The notes beneath the pieces were generated by a model that was not told the origin of the DNA, did not search any database, and was given only the letters and a program-made list of their open reading frames with translations. This document shows, piece by piece, positions 28,860 through 37,216 of a stretch of DNA of 43,921 nt. Position 1 is the stretch's first letter. Each line of letters opens with the position of its first letter. A program made the translations under genes and the position numbers. This DNA is from Flavobacteriaceae bacterium (GTDB lineage Bacteria; Bacteroidota; Bacteroidia; Flavobacteriales; Flavobacteriaceae), in the NCBI GenBank assembly GCA_002723075.1, contig PBNJ01000003.1, forward strand, positions 37,508 to 81,428, in the 5' to 3' direction.

Positions 28860-28877
28860 ATAAAAAGCTTATTTTTG
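28845..28877 (+). promoter_or_regulatory. ribD promoter
   Basis: TTG (28845-28847), 22 nt, TATTTTTG (28870-28877), an exact TAnnTTTG. It overlaps the start of the divergent GNAT gene. The first ATG downstream (28893, 15 nt after the box) is therefore the best ribD start. Confidence 0.5.
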
Positions 28878-28892
28878 ACGTTTAAATGTACA

Positions 28893-29957
28893 ATGAAATT
28901 TGGGATGAGTGCGTCTAAATTTATGAACAAATGTATCGCTCTTGCCAAGCAAGGGCTCGGCAACACTTACCCAAACCCTTTGGTAGGTTGTGTGGTCGTG
29001 CACAACAAACAAGTTATTGGTTCTGGCTGGCATCAAAAATCAGGAGGACCACATGCAGAGGTTCACGCAATCCGTTCAGTATCCGATCATTCCTTATTGT
29101 CTGATTCTACTTTGTATGTCAATCTAGAACCATGTAGTCATCACGGAAAAACACCACCTTGCACAGATTTGATCATTCAGAGCGGGATTCGTCATGTTGT
29201 TGTTGGTATACAAGACCCTTTTGAAAAGGTTAATGGAAGGGGTATTCAAATACTACGTCATGCTGGTGTACGCGTAGATATTGGAATTGAAGTTGATGCA
29301 TGCAGAGAATTAAACAAACGATTTGTCACAACGATTGAAAAGCAACGCCCTTTCATCATATTAAAGTGGGCAGAAACGACAGATGGATTTCTGGCGCCCA
29401 GGACCAAAACGACAAACGAGCCAGTATGGATAAGCAATATTTTATCTCGAACTTTAGCACATCAATGGCGAGCTGAAGAACAATCGATTTTGATCGGCAA
29501 GCAAACCGCATTGGATGATAACCCCGAATTGACCACCAGACTGCATAAAGGGACTTCCCCAGTTCGACTGTTAATTGACCCAAAAGAACAAGTGAATCGT
29601 AAAGCGAAACTCTTCAATCCAGACCAAAAGGTCGTAGTGTTTACTGCAAATAAAAGTCGAACAGAGGGGCATATTGAATATGTGGCTATTGATTTTTCCG
29701 CTAATGTATTACAGCAAATTCTCAGGACTTTATTTCAAAAGGGAATTCAATCCATAATGGTTGAGGGTGGCTCAATCACACTTCAAAATTTTATTGATTC
29801 TGGATTATGGGATGAGGCCAGAGTGATTGTGGGGCAAGAGAAATTTGGGGATGGTATTTCTGCACCAAATACGTCCTCATTTTCAGCGAAACCAAACACA
29901 ACAACAACCTTAGAAGGGGATGTATTAAAGAAATGGGTTAATTCCCAAGCGCATTGA
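28893..29957 (+). CDS. ribD: Bifunctional riboflavin biosynthesis protein RibD
   Basis: Deaminase plus reductase of the pyrimidine intermediate in riboflavin synthesis. About 354 residues: N-terminal deaminase (KCIALAKQGLGNTYPNPLVGCVVV, zinc His/Glu in GGPHAEVHA, zinc Cys in LEPCSHHGKTPPCTDLI) and C-terminal reductase (FIILKWAETTDGFLAP, VRLLIDPKEQ, SIMVEGGSITLQNFI). Start ATG 28893 (MKFGMSASKF) lies after the promoter; an alternative is 28905. No FMN riboswitch is seen, and the other rib genes are absent here. The last 20 nt overlap the convergent thioesterase gene. Confidence 0.95.
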   Translation: MKFGMSASKFMNKCIALAKQGLGNTYPNPLVGCVVVHNKQVIGSGWHQKSGGPHAEVHAIRSVSDHSLLSDSTLYVNLEPCSHHGKTPPCTDLIIQSGIRHVVVGIQDPFEKVNGRGIQILRHAGVRVDIGIEVDACRELNKRFVTTIEKQRPFIILKWAETTDGFLAPRTKTTNEPVWISNILSRTLAHQWRAEEQSILIGKQTALDDNPELTTRLHKGTSPVRLLIDPKEQVNRKAKLFNPDQKVVVFTANKSRTEGHIEYVAIDFSANVLQQILRTLFQKGIQSIMVEGGSITLQNFIDSGLWDEARVIVGQEKFGDGISAPNTSSFSAKPNTTTTLEGDVLKKWVNSQAH

Positions 29958-30342
29958 GAAACGTCGCGGGACATCGCATGATTTTTCGAGTCTCTGCATT
30001 CACAAAAGCAAGACGGGTCTTGGCAGTCGAACAAAGCACATTGTTTTGATTAAAAATTTGATAAGAAAAATCAATGATTGAGGCTGGATCGTGATCCAAA
30101 CAAATCTCAATTTTGATCTGGTCTTCGAAGTAAAGAGGGTGTTTGAATTCTGTTGAAAGTGACAATACTGGTAATAAAATGCCTTGTGTTTCCAGCTTGG
30201 CGTAACTCAACCCTAGAGACCGCAACCACTCAATCCGAGCCAGTTCAAAGTAGCTTGCATAAGAGCCGTGGTGAATTACTCCCATTTGATCGGTTTCGGC
30301 ATAACGAGTTGTCAATTGGCAAACAAATTTTTTCTTACACAT
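29938..30342 (-). CDS. Acyl-CoA thioesterase, YbgC/FcbC (4HBT) type
   Basis: A 134-residue single hot-dog domain. The N-terminal segment RYAETDQMGVIHHGSYASYFELARIEWLR holds the 4-hydroxybenzoyl-CoA-thioesterase signature with the catalytic Asp in TDQMGVIHHG, followed by the usual five-strand sheet. The substrate acyl-CoA is unknown. It is divergent from dnaA across 193 nt, a common pair in Bacteroidota, and its 3' end overlaps ribD by 20 nt. Confidence 0.92.
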   Translation of the reverse strand: MCKKKFVCQLTTRYAETDQMGVIHHGSYASYFELARIEWLRSLGLSYAKLETQGILLPVLSLSTEFKHPLYFEDQIKIEICLDHDPASIIDFSYQIFNQNNVLCSTAKTRLAFVNAETRKIMRCPATFLNALGN

Positions 30343-30449
30343 TATAAGGTATTTCTTACAAAATGATTTTTGTTCAAGCGATCTTAATATGCATAAAAGT
30401 TTCTAAAAATTCAATACTAAAAAAGTTTTTTTTTCAAATTTTTTACATG

Positions 30450-30457
30450 CATATTTG
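30450..30457 (+). promoter_or_regulatory. Weak -7-like box upstream of dnaA
   Basis: CATATTTG, 7 of 8 to TAnnTTTG, lies 78 nt before the dnaA ATG in an AT-rich 193-nt gap (30343-30535). No -33 TTTG at ideal distance and no TTATCCACA DnaA boxes were found in the gap. Confidence 0.3.
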
Positions 30458-30535
30458 TTTTAAAGTTTTAACAAAGACTTTTAATCAAATGCTCCATTCC
30501 TTTTAACCTAAAAACAATAATTAAGACAACAAATA

Positions 30536-31963
30536 ATGCAGCAAACTGCTGAATCTGTTTGGAAAAAATGCCTGAGTTTCGTTGAGGACAATATTGATCC
30601 TCAAGCTTTCAAAACTTGGTTCAACCCAATCGTTCCTGTAAAATTAAAAGACAATGCCCTCAATATTGAGGTCCCTAGTAAGTTTTTTTATGAGTGGATC
30701 GAGGAGCACTACATTAAAATCCTAAAAACTGCTCTCCACAAAGAGCTTGGAGAAGATAGTCGATTGGTATACATTATACGGATGGAGAATACCTATGGGA
30801 GCAAGTTGCCTTTTACACAAAAAATTCCGAGTAGCAGTCGTACAGGGATTCACCCGCAAAACATTGAGGCACCAAGTCAAGGGCAAACATCCGAACTCAA
30901 AAACCCATTTATCATTCCAGGAATTCGTAACCTTAAAATTGAATCCCAATTAAACGCAAACTATAACTTTGACAACTTTCTGGAAGGTGACTCGAATAGG
31001 CTTGCTCGATCTGCAGGAATCGCTGTAGCGAATCGCCCCGGTGGAACCTCATTTAATCCCCTTCTCATTTTTGGAGGAGTTGGGCTTGGTAAGACTCACC
31101 TCGCGCATGCGATTGGAATTCAAGTCAAAGAAAATTATCCTGAAAAAACTGTACTCTACATTTCGGCTGAGAAATTTACACAGCAATACATTGATGCCAT
31201 AAAGAAAAACAATAGAAATGACTTCATTCACTTCTACCAACTAATCGATGTATTGATCATTGATGATGTGCAGTTTTTATCAGGAAAGTCTGGGACGCAA
31301 GATGTCTTCTTTCACATATTCAATCATTTGCATCAGAACGGAAAGCAGGTCATACTCACTTCAGACAAAGCGCCAGTTGATATGCAAGACATCGAGCAGC
31401 GATTACTCTCTCGTTTTAAGTGGGGACTCTCAGCGGAGCTTCAAAAACCTGACTATGAAACTCGAGTTTCGATTTTAAAAAACAAACTCTATAGAGACGG
31501 TGTTGAGCTTTCAGACGAAATCATATCATATGTAGCTAAGTCTGTTAAAACAAATATTCGTGAACTTGAAGGGGCTATTATTTCATTAATTGCCCAGTCG
31601 TCTTTCAACAAACTCGAAGTGACTCCAGAGCTTGCAAAACGAGTAGTTGAGAAATTTGTGAGGAACACCAAGCGCGAAATATCAATAGACTATATACAAA
31701 AGGTGGTCTCAGACTATTTCCAAATGGATGTGACCACACTGCAGTCTAAAACCCGTAAGCGCCATATTGTTCAAGCACGTCAGTTGGCGATGTTTTTTGC
31801 AAAAAAACTCACAAAAGCATCCCTAGCCAATATTGGTCAACAAATTGGACACCGCGATCATGCTACTGTTTTGCATGCTTGTAAAACGGTAGACAACCTC
31901 GCCTTTACTGATAAGCAGTTCCGTAAGTACGTAGAAGATCTGACGAAGAAATTCTCCAACTAA
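30536..31963 (+). CDS. dnaA: Chromosomal replication initiator protein DnaA
   Basis: Binds oriC and opens the duplex. 475 residues with four domains: I (1-80, ESVWKKCLSFVEDNIDPQAFKTWFNPI), a variable linker II, AAA+ domain III with Walker A FGGVGLGKTHLAHAIG and Walker B VLIIDDVQFLSGK plus the Arg-finger region DMQDIEQRLLSRFKWGL, and DNA-binding IV (RKRHIVQARQLAMFFAKKL, LANIGQQIGHRDHATVLHACKTV). Complete and typical. It is followed 5 nt later by a phosphatase gene. Whether oriC is near cannot be judged: no DnaA-box cluster is visible. Confidence 0.98.
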   Translation: MQQTAESVWKKCLSFVEDNIDPQAFKTWFNPIVPVKLKDNALNIEVPSKFFYEWIEEHYIKILKTALHKELGEDSRLVYIIRMENTYGSKLPFTQKIPSSSRTGIHPQNIEAPSQGQTSELKNPFIIPGIRNLKIESQLNANYNFDNFLEGDSNRLARSAGIAVANRPGGTSFNPLLIFGGVGLGKTHLAHAIGIQVKENYPEKTVLYISAEKFTQQYIDAIKKNNRNDFIHFYQLIDVLIIDDVQFLSGKSGTQDVFFHIFNHLHQNGKQVILTSDKAPVDMQDIEQRLLSRFKWGLSAELQKPDYETRVSILKNKLYRDGVELSDEIISYVAKSVKTNIRELEGAIISLIAQSSFNKLEVTPELAKRVVEKFVRNTKREISIDYIQKVVSDYFQMDVTTLQSKTRKRHIVQARQLAMFFAKKLTKASLANIGQQIGHRDHATVLHACKTVDNLAFTDKQFRKYVEDLTKKFSN

Positions 31964-31968
31964 ATTTC

Positions 31969-32427
31969 ATGTCCAAGCGAATCCTTATGGTCTGCTTGGG
32001 AAACATTTGTCGTTCCCCACTCGCCCACGGAATAATGGCAGCGATCTCACCAAACTCATTTGTCGATTCGGCAGGAACGGGTTCCTATCATATCGGTAGC
32101 CCCCCAGATCCGCGATCCATCCAAGTTGCACAAGACAATGGGGTTGACATTCGTCATCAAAGTGCACGTAAGTTTCAATCCGCTGACTTCATGGAATTTG
32201 ATCATATCTTCGTTATGGATCGACAGAACTACAGAGACGTGATCGCAAAGGCAAACAATCAAAACGACATCGACAAAGTTGAGCTGCTTTGTGAAGCCGC
32301 TGGCATGGGAATGCGTGCTGTGCCCGACCCATATTACGGAGGCAAAAAAGGATTTGAAGAGGTTTTTACTTTGGTAAAAACAGCATGTCAACGCATTGTA
32401 AAACAATGGATAGAAATCGATGAATAA
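31969..32427 (+). CDS. Low-molecular-weight protein-tyrosine phosphatase
   Basis: A 152-residue phosphatase. The catalytic loop VCLGNICRSP (Cys9 to Arg15, CX5R) is at the N-terminus and the acid Asp is in VPDPYYGG. The fold also resembles arsenate reductase ArsC, but the DPYY pair with the CLGNICRSP loop marks LMW-PTPs. Its protein substrate is unknown. It follows dnaA by 5 nt and overlaps the methyltransferase by 8 nt, so the three form an operon, as in other Bacteroidota. Confidence 0.93.
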   Translation: MSKRILMVCLGNICRSPLAHGIMAAISPNSFVDSAGTGSYHIGSPPDPRSIQVAQDNGVDIRHQSARKFQSADFMEFDHIFVMDRQNYRDVIAKANNQNDIDKVELLCEAAGMGMRAVPDPYYGGKKGFEEVFTLVKTACQRIVKQWIEIDE

Positions 32428-33142
32428 AAATTTAGGTAAACTATTTTTGATTCCGAATACTCTTGGAGATATTTCGCCGAATAAAGTGATGTCCCTCACG
32501 ATTCGTGATGTCATTCATTCCACCCATCACTTTGTTTTTGAAAAAGAAAAAATTGGTCGTGCATATATAAAACGGTGGTGTCCAAAAAAATCTCAGAGTG
32601 AATTAGCAGTACAAACTTTAAACAAACACACATCTCAACAAGAACTATTGCAGATGCTCAATCCATGTTTTTCTGGACATAACATGGCCCTTATCACGGA
32701 TGCTGGCTGTCCAGGGGTAGCAGACCCAGGTGCCGATTTGGTACTTCTAGCACACCAATCCAAGGTTTCCGTTCAACCGTTTGTAGGACCGTCCTCAATT
32801 CTTCTGGCTCTGATGGGGTCTGGACTTAATGGCCAACAATTTGCATTCAATGGATATCTTCCGATTGACAAACAGTCGTGTAAACAAGCCATAAAAAATT
32901 TTGAACGAATCTCGTCGAGCAACAATCAAACCCAAATTTTTATAGAAACTCCATATCGAAACAGCCGTTGTTTTGAATTGTTAATCGACTTCCTATCAGC
33001 AAACACTCTTCTCTGTGTAGCACGTGATTTAAGCTTACCAACTGAATTCATACAAACAAAAACTGTTGCAGAATGGAAAAAAAACGAGCTTGACCTTCAC
33101 AAACGACTCAGTATTTTTTTGTTTTTGCATCCTAGCGCATAA
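32420..33142 (+). CDS. SAM-dependent methyltransferase, RsmI-like (tetrapyrrole methylase family)
   Basis: 240 residues with the tetrapyrrole-methylase fold: GKLFLIPNTLGD at the N-terminus, NMALITDAGCPGVADPGADLVLLAH (equivalent to the RsmI SDAGxPxxxDPG), VQPFVGPSSILLALMGSGL, and FIETPYRN. RsmI methylates the 2'-OH of C1402 of 16S rRNA; this Bacteroidota group is an RsmI-like relative next to dnaA, and its exact target is not proven. The start ATG lies within the phosphatase 3' end. The last 11 nt overlap mltG on the other strand. Confidence 0.82.
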   Translation: MNKNLGKLFLIPNTLGDISPNKVMSLTIRDVIHSTHHFVFEKEKIGRAYIKRWCPKKSQSELAVQTLNKHTSQQELLQMLNPCFSGHNMALITDAGCPGVADPGADLVLLAHQSKVSVQPFVGPSSILLALMGSGLNGQQFAFNGYLPIDKQSCKQAIKNFERISSSNNQTQIFIETPYRNSRCFELLIDFLSANTLLCVARDLSLPTEFIQTKTVAEWKKNELDLHKRLSIFLFLHPSA

Positions 33143-34166
33143 TCCGATTTTCATTGAGCCAGCGTACATACACTTTTCGATTAGAGAGATGCTGGCTGTA
33201 AGTACTTGCAAATAAATGGTAACCGGGATTTTTGGGATCGACAACAAAAAAGAGGTAGTTGTGGGATTCTGCGTTTAATACAGCATCAACCGAACTAATA
33301 TCTGGCATGGTGATTGGTCCGGGAGGTAATCCACGATTTTTATAGGTGTTATAGGGTGAATTAATTTTTAAATCTTTGTACAACACCCTTCGAACTACCA
33401 AATCAAAATCATTGGCTTCACGTTTCATGGCATAAACTACTGTTGGGTCAGCTTGCAACTTCATTCCTCTGCGCAAACGATTGAGATAAACCCCTGCTAC
33501 ACGAGGACGTTCGTCAACTTTTCTCGATTCTTCGTTAACAATAGCCGCTAGCGTAATCACTTCACTTCGACTCATGTTAAGTCGTTTCCGTTTTGACTCC
33601 CTATTCTCGTTCCAAAATAAATCATTTTCCCTTTGCATCCGCTGACAAAATTCAGCAGTTGAAATATTCCAATACATCTCATAGGAATTTGGTAAAAACA
33701 AACTCAACAATTCTTCTTGGCTCAAGTTTACCAAATCCATAAAATACGAACTCTTTATTTCCCTGATTAAAGATAAACTATCCAATTCCAATTGTTCTGC
33801 TACCCGACCAGCAAGATGAGCTATGGTTTGCTGGTTGTTAAACACAACCTGTACTGGCGTGTTTCCAGAACGCAAAGCATTGATGATTTGCTGATTGCCC
33901 ATACTGGGATTCAGCACAAAATGTCCAGTTCGTGGGGTGTCAAACCGCTTGGCTTTTGCAGCCAATGAAAACGTAATTGTGCTTCTCAAATGGGGCTGCA
34001 ACATCTCTTTCAATGTTGCAAACGATGTGCCGGCTGGAACAAAAACCGATTGACTATTATCAACAAATTTTGTGTTTGGAAAATAAAAAACGGTCAATAC
34101 TGTGAAAAGGATGACTCCAGTACCAACCAGCACAAATCGGATATAACGTTTTATGGATTGTCGCAT
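33132..34166 (-). CDS. mltG: Endolytic peptidoglycan transglycosylase MltG (YceG-like)
   Basis: An inner-membrane lytic transglycosylase that cuts nascent glycan strands and sets their length. 344 residues: short basic start, one membrane segment (about 8-28, IRFVLVGTGVILFTVLTVFYF), a LysM-like part FVPAGTSFATLKEML, and the catalytic YceG domain with the key Glu in TLAAIVNEESRKVDERPRVAGVYLNRL, LQADPTVVYA and INSPYNTYKNRGLPPGPI. It follows dapF by 3 nt, so two peptidoglycan genes are cotranscribed. Confidence 0.95.
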   Translation of the reverse strand: MRQSIKRYIRFVLVGTGVILFTVLTVFYFPNTKFVDNSQSVFVPAGTSFATLKEMLQPHLRSTITFSLAAKAKRFDTPRTGHFVLNPSMGNQQIINALRSGNTPVQVVFNNQQTIAHLAGRVAEQLELDSLSLIREIKSSYFMDLVNLSQEELLSLFLPNSYEMYWNISTAEFCQRMQRENDLFWNENRESKRKRLNMSRSEVITLAAIVNEESRKVDERPRVAGVYLNRLRRGMKLQADPTVVYAMKREANDFDLVVRRVLYKDLKINSPYNTYKNRGLPPGPITMPDISSVDAVLNAESHNYLFFVVDPKNPGYHLFASTYSQHLSNRKVYVRWLNENRIMR

Positions 34167-34169
34167 TGA

Positions 34170-34949
34170 TTAAAGCTCTAGTGTTCCAGAGAAAACTAGT
34201 TTTGTGGGACCAGTTAAAACAAGATCTATAAATCCTTTGTCTTGAGTGGCAAAAGACACAGTCAAATCACCGCCTAACGTGTGAACTTGGATTTTGCTAT
34301 TTGTGACTTTAGCTGTAGAAAATGCTGCTAAAGCAGCCGCAGTAACTCCCGTTCCACAGGATAAGGTTTCGTTTTCAACACCTCTTTCAAAAGTGCGAAC
34401 ATGAATTTCCTTAGCTTTGTTAATCTCTACAAAGTTAACATTAGTCCCTTCATCACCATAAATCTCGTTGTGCGCAATCTCAGAACCTCGTTTGGGTACG
34501 TCTATGATCTTTATGTCGTTAACAAATTCAACATGATGAGGAGAACCTGTATCCAAAAAAACATATCTAGGATACGTCTGTACATGATCGACATCTCGCA
34601 TGGAAAGCGAAACAATATTTCCGCTAATCGTGGCATCATGGAACCCATCAAAAGCTGCAAAATTTGTTTGGTTGTCAATAACACCTAAATGCTTCGCAAA
34701 AGCAACAACACACCTTCCTCCATTACCGCAAAATGAGCCAAGCTGACCATCTGCATTAAAATAATGCATCTCAAAATCGGCTGTATTGTGATCTTCAAGA
34801 ATGATAACACCATCAGCGCCCACTCCGAAACGACGATCACAAATTGCAGCAATACGCTGTCGATCTTGTGATGGAAATTCTCCCTTACGATTGTCAATCA
34901 TCACAAAATCGTTTCCTGTACCATGATATTTAAAAAACCGGATAGTCAC
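34170..34949 (-). CDS. dapF: Diaminopimelate epimerase
   Basis: Converts LL- to meso-diaminopimelate for lysine and peptidoglycan. About 259 residues from a GTG at 34949: TIRFFKYHGTGNDFVMID at the N-terminus, first catalytic Cys74 in FCGNGGRC, second Cys in LSCGTGVTAAAL. An in-frame ATG at 34967 (MQYIYTV) and a longer frame from 35018 exist, but conserved sequence begins just after the GTG, and a -7 box TATATTTA ends 4 nt before it. GTG start is therefore preferred, with moderate certainty. It heads the dapF-mltG pair and is divergent from htrA. Confidence 0.94.
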   Translation of the reverse strand: MTIRFFKYHGTGNDFVMIDNRKGEFPSQDRQRIAAICDRRFGVGADGVIILEDHNTADFEMHYFNADGQLGSFCGNGGRCVVAFAKHLGVIDNQTNFAAFDGFHDATISGNIVSLSMRDVDHVQTYPRYVFLDTGSPHHVEFVNDIKIIDVPKRGSEIAHNEIYGDEGTNVNFVEINKAKEIHVRTFERGVENETLSCGTGVTAAALAAFSTAKVTNSKIQVHTLGGDLTVSFATQDKGFIDLVLTGPTKLVFSGTLEL

Positions 34950-34953
34950 GGTG

Positions 34954-34985
34954 TAAATATATTGCATAATTTCATTGAATAAAAA
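34954..34985 (-). promoter_or_regulatory. dapF promoter with leaderless spacing
   Basis: Minus strand TTTTT (34981-34985), 19 nt, TATATTTA (34954-34961), CACC, then GTG. The TTTACACC-start layout is the same as at bamD (TTTACACC-ATG). The box matches 7 of 8 positions. Confidence 0.45.
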
Positions 34986-35032
34986 GGATGTTAAAAGGAA
35001 GTTAAAAAATGAAATCATGGCACGATATCTGC

Positions 35033-35040
35033 TAATTTTG
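35033..35040 (+). promoter_or_regulatory. Putative -7 box for htrA
   Basis: TAATTTTG, an exact TAnnTTTG match, ends 16 nt before the htrA ATG in the dapF-htrA divergent gap. No clear -33 TTTG is found. No heat-shock operator is visible. Confidence 0.38.
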
Positions 35041-35056
35041 TTAAAAAATAATCGTT

Positions 35057-36445
35057 ATGTCATCTTTACTTCGTCATTTTTTTATTTCAATATGTGCCGC
35101 AGGCTTGCTTATCGGTGTATATCATTTTGCATTCTCGTCAAAAGAAATCATTGTCACCCAATCAACAACCCCTATGGTGCAAACAACCTATGAAACTCCA
35201 CTTGTAGTAAGAGATTCTGCGGAAAACACAGATTTCACAGTGGCTGTAGACCGCACCATCGACGCAGTTGTTCACATTACAAATACAGGTAGAAGCAGTT
35301 CGCAATCTTATAGCTTGTGGGATCTCTTTTACAGTTCACCAAAAACTTATCCTCGTATTGGAATGGGGTCTGGAGTAATTGTTTCGCCTGACGGCTATTT
35401 GATCACCAATAATCACGTGATTGAAGATGCAGACCAAATCGAAGTCACAACCAATGACAACCGGGTGTTTGCTGCTGATTTGATTGGCACAGACCCGAGT
35501 TCGGATATTGCCGTCCTCAAAATTATCGGAGATGTTCCATTTCCTTATGTACGTTTTGCCGACTCTGACCAAACGCGAATTGGCGAGTGGGTACTTGCGG
35601 TTGGCAATCCATTTAACTTGAACTCAACGGTTACTGCTGGAATCATCAGTGCAAAGGCACGTGATCTCAATCCATATGACGCAACAAATCAATCCTTTAT
35701 ACAAACCGATGCTGCTGTAAACTCCGGAAATAGTGGGGGTGCTTTGGTCAATACCAATGGCGATTTGATCGGAATCAATACTGCCATTACAAGCAATGGC
35801 ATGGGAACATTTATTGGATATTCCTTTGCCGTTCCAAGCAACATCGCGCGTAAGGTTTACGAGGATATTATTGAATATGGAGGTGTGCAAAAAGCACTCC
35901 TTGGTGTCAGTGGAAGTGGGCTAAATGACCGAATTTCAAAAGAATACAATCTTGACACAACCGAAGGATTTTACATTGCTTCAGTAGAAGATGGCATGGG
36001 CGCCGATGAATCTGGATTGCAAACAGAGGATATTATTATTGGGGTGGACGATACAAAAGTTAGCTCATTTGCAGATATGACGGGCTATCTAAATAGCAAG
36101 CGCCCTGGCGATAAAGTAAAAGTTACATACTTACGAGACGGAAATACCATGAAAACAATGGTTACCCTTAAACCAAATCCATTTTTTGATTACTTTGGAA
36201 TGCGCTTGAAAGACCTTACTTCTGACGAAGCTGGTCGTTTTGGGGTGAAAAAAGGGGTGAAAATCGCCAATAACCGCAACGAACGTTTACGTAGACGAGG
36301 CATCGGTCAGGGTATTTTGATTCAATCCATTAATGGAATCGAAATCGAATCGACTGATGATTTAAGAAAAATTGAGGAAAACGAAATTTATGAAATCGAA
36401 TTTATGAATACAGACCAAGAGCGTTTTCGATTCTTTTTTGATTGA
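35057..36445 (+). CDS. Periplasmic serine protease HtrA/DegP family
   Basis: Envelope quality-control protease, 462 residues. N-terminal hydrophobic segment (about 5-27) that is an export signal or anchor; trypsin-like domain with catalytic His in LITNNHVIEDAD, Asp in DPSSDIAVLKI, Ser in NSGNSGGALVN; PDZ1 (about 285-375, with GADESGLQTEDIIIGVDD) and a shorter PDZ2 ending EIEFMNTDQERFRFFFD. Two PDZ domains fit the DegP/DegQ class; the choice between them is not possible. A 72-nt gap separates it from trmD. Confidence 0.94.
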   Translation: MSSLLRHFFISICAAGLLIGVYHFAFSSKEIIVTQSTTPMVQTTYETPLVVRDSAENTDFTVAVDRTIDAVVHITNTGRSSSQSYSLWDLFYSSPKTYPRIGMGSGVIVSPDGYLITNNHVIEDADQIEVTTNDNRVFAADLIGTDPSSDIAVLKIIGDVPFPYVRFADSDQTRIGEWVLAVGNPFNLNSTVTAGIISAKARDLNPYDATNQSFIQTDAAVNSGNSGGALVNTNGDLIGINTAITSNGMGTFIGYSFAVPSNIARKVYEDIIEYGGVQKALLGVSGSGLNDRISKEYNLDTTEGFYIASVEDGMGADESGLQTEDIIIGVDDTKVSSFADMTGYLNSKRPGDKVKVTYLRDGNTMKTMVTLKPNPFFDYFGMRLKDLTSDEAGRFGVKKGVKIANNRNERLRRRGIGQGILIQSINGIEIESTDDLRKIEENEIYEIEFMNTDQERFRFFFD

Positions 36446-36482
36446 AAAAAATATGTTTTAAACAATCGTTTGCTTTTGTAAA

Positions 36483-36513
36483 TTTTTGATATCACTTTAA
36501 AGTGCCATATTTG
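36483..36513 (+). promoter_or_regulatory. trmD promoter with a central 12-bp palindrome
   Basis: TTTTTG (36483-36488), 17 nt, CATATTTG (36506-36513, 7 of 8), then CTGT and the ATG at 36518, so the box ends 4 nt before the start codon. The perfect palindrome CACTTTAAAGTG (36493-36504) fills the spacer, where a repressor would block RNA polymerase. Confidence 0.42.
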
Positions 36514-36517
36514 CTGT

Positions 36518-37189
36518 ATGCGTATCGATATACTTTCTGTTGTTCCTGAACTCCTTAGAAGTCCATTCGAAGCTTCGATCCTCAAACGAGCCCAAGACGC
36601 GAAGTGCGTAGAAATTCATCCTCACAATATTCGAGATTATTCTACCAACAAATACAAACAGGTCGACGACTACCCTTATGGCGGGGGTGCCGGTATGGTT
36701 TTAATGATCGAGCCTATTGCTAAATGCATTGAAACTCTACAGGCCGAGCGCAACTACGACGCCATTGTGTATATGACCCCAGATGGTCAGCAACTCAATC
36801 AAAAAGTTGCCAATCGTTGTTCACTTTTTAAGAATATGATTGTTCTGTGTGGACACTACAAAGGCGTTGATCAACGTGTGAGAGACCTGTTCGTAACGGA
36901 AGAAATTTCTATTGGTGATTATGTGCTTTCCGGAGGAGAACTCGCAGCTGCCGTCTTTTGTGATGCCATCATACGTCTCATTCCAGGTGTACTTGGAAAC
37001 GAAACCTCTGCATTAACCGATTCTTTTCAAGACAATCTTCTTGCCCCACCGATTTATACACGACCTGTTGATTACAGGGGAAATAAAGTTCCCGACATAC
37101 TCACTTCGGGAAATACTCCAAAAGTAGAGCAATGGAGAGAGGAACAAGCTGTAGAGCGAACAAAAAAACTCCGACCTGATTTATTGTAG
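36518..37189 (+). CDS. trmD: tRNA (guanine(37)-N(1))-methyltransferase TrmD
   Basis: Methylates G37 next to the anticodon to prevent frameshifting. 223 residues with the SPOUT trefoil-knot fold: [59 protein letters not shown], and the SAM knot [17 protein letters not shown], followed by [12 protein letters not shown]. Length is normal. The usual bacterial partners (rpsP, rimM, rplS) are not adjacent; it stands alone between htrA and the cargo gene, which is common in Bacteroidota. Confidence 0.96.
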   Translation: MRIDILSVVPELLRSPFEASILKRAQDAKCVEIHPHNIRDYSTNKYKQVDDYPYGGGAGMVLMIEPIAKCIETLQAERNYDAIVYMTPDGQQLNQKVANRCSLFKNMIVLCGHYKGVDQRVRDLFVTEEISIGDYVLSGGELAAAVFCDAIIRLIPGVLGNETSALTDSFQDNLLAPPIYTRPVDYRGNKVPDILTSGNTPKVEQWREEQAVERTKKLRPDLL

Positions 37190-37216
37190 TATATTGCGAA
37201 TCAATATTTTGCTGCT

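Noticed and set aside
28893-28910. FMN riboswitch upstream of ribD
   Set aside because: The space between the promoter and the start codon is only about 15 nt, too short for the RFN element, and its conserved sequence is absent.
30343-30535. AT-rich 193-nt gap upstream of dnaA as a candidate oriC
   Set aside because: I searched by eye for TTATCCACA-type DnaA boxes and close variants and found none in the gap; AT-richness alone is not enough. GC skew and the location of other boxes would be needed.
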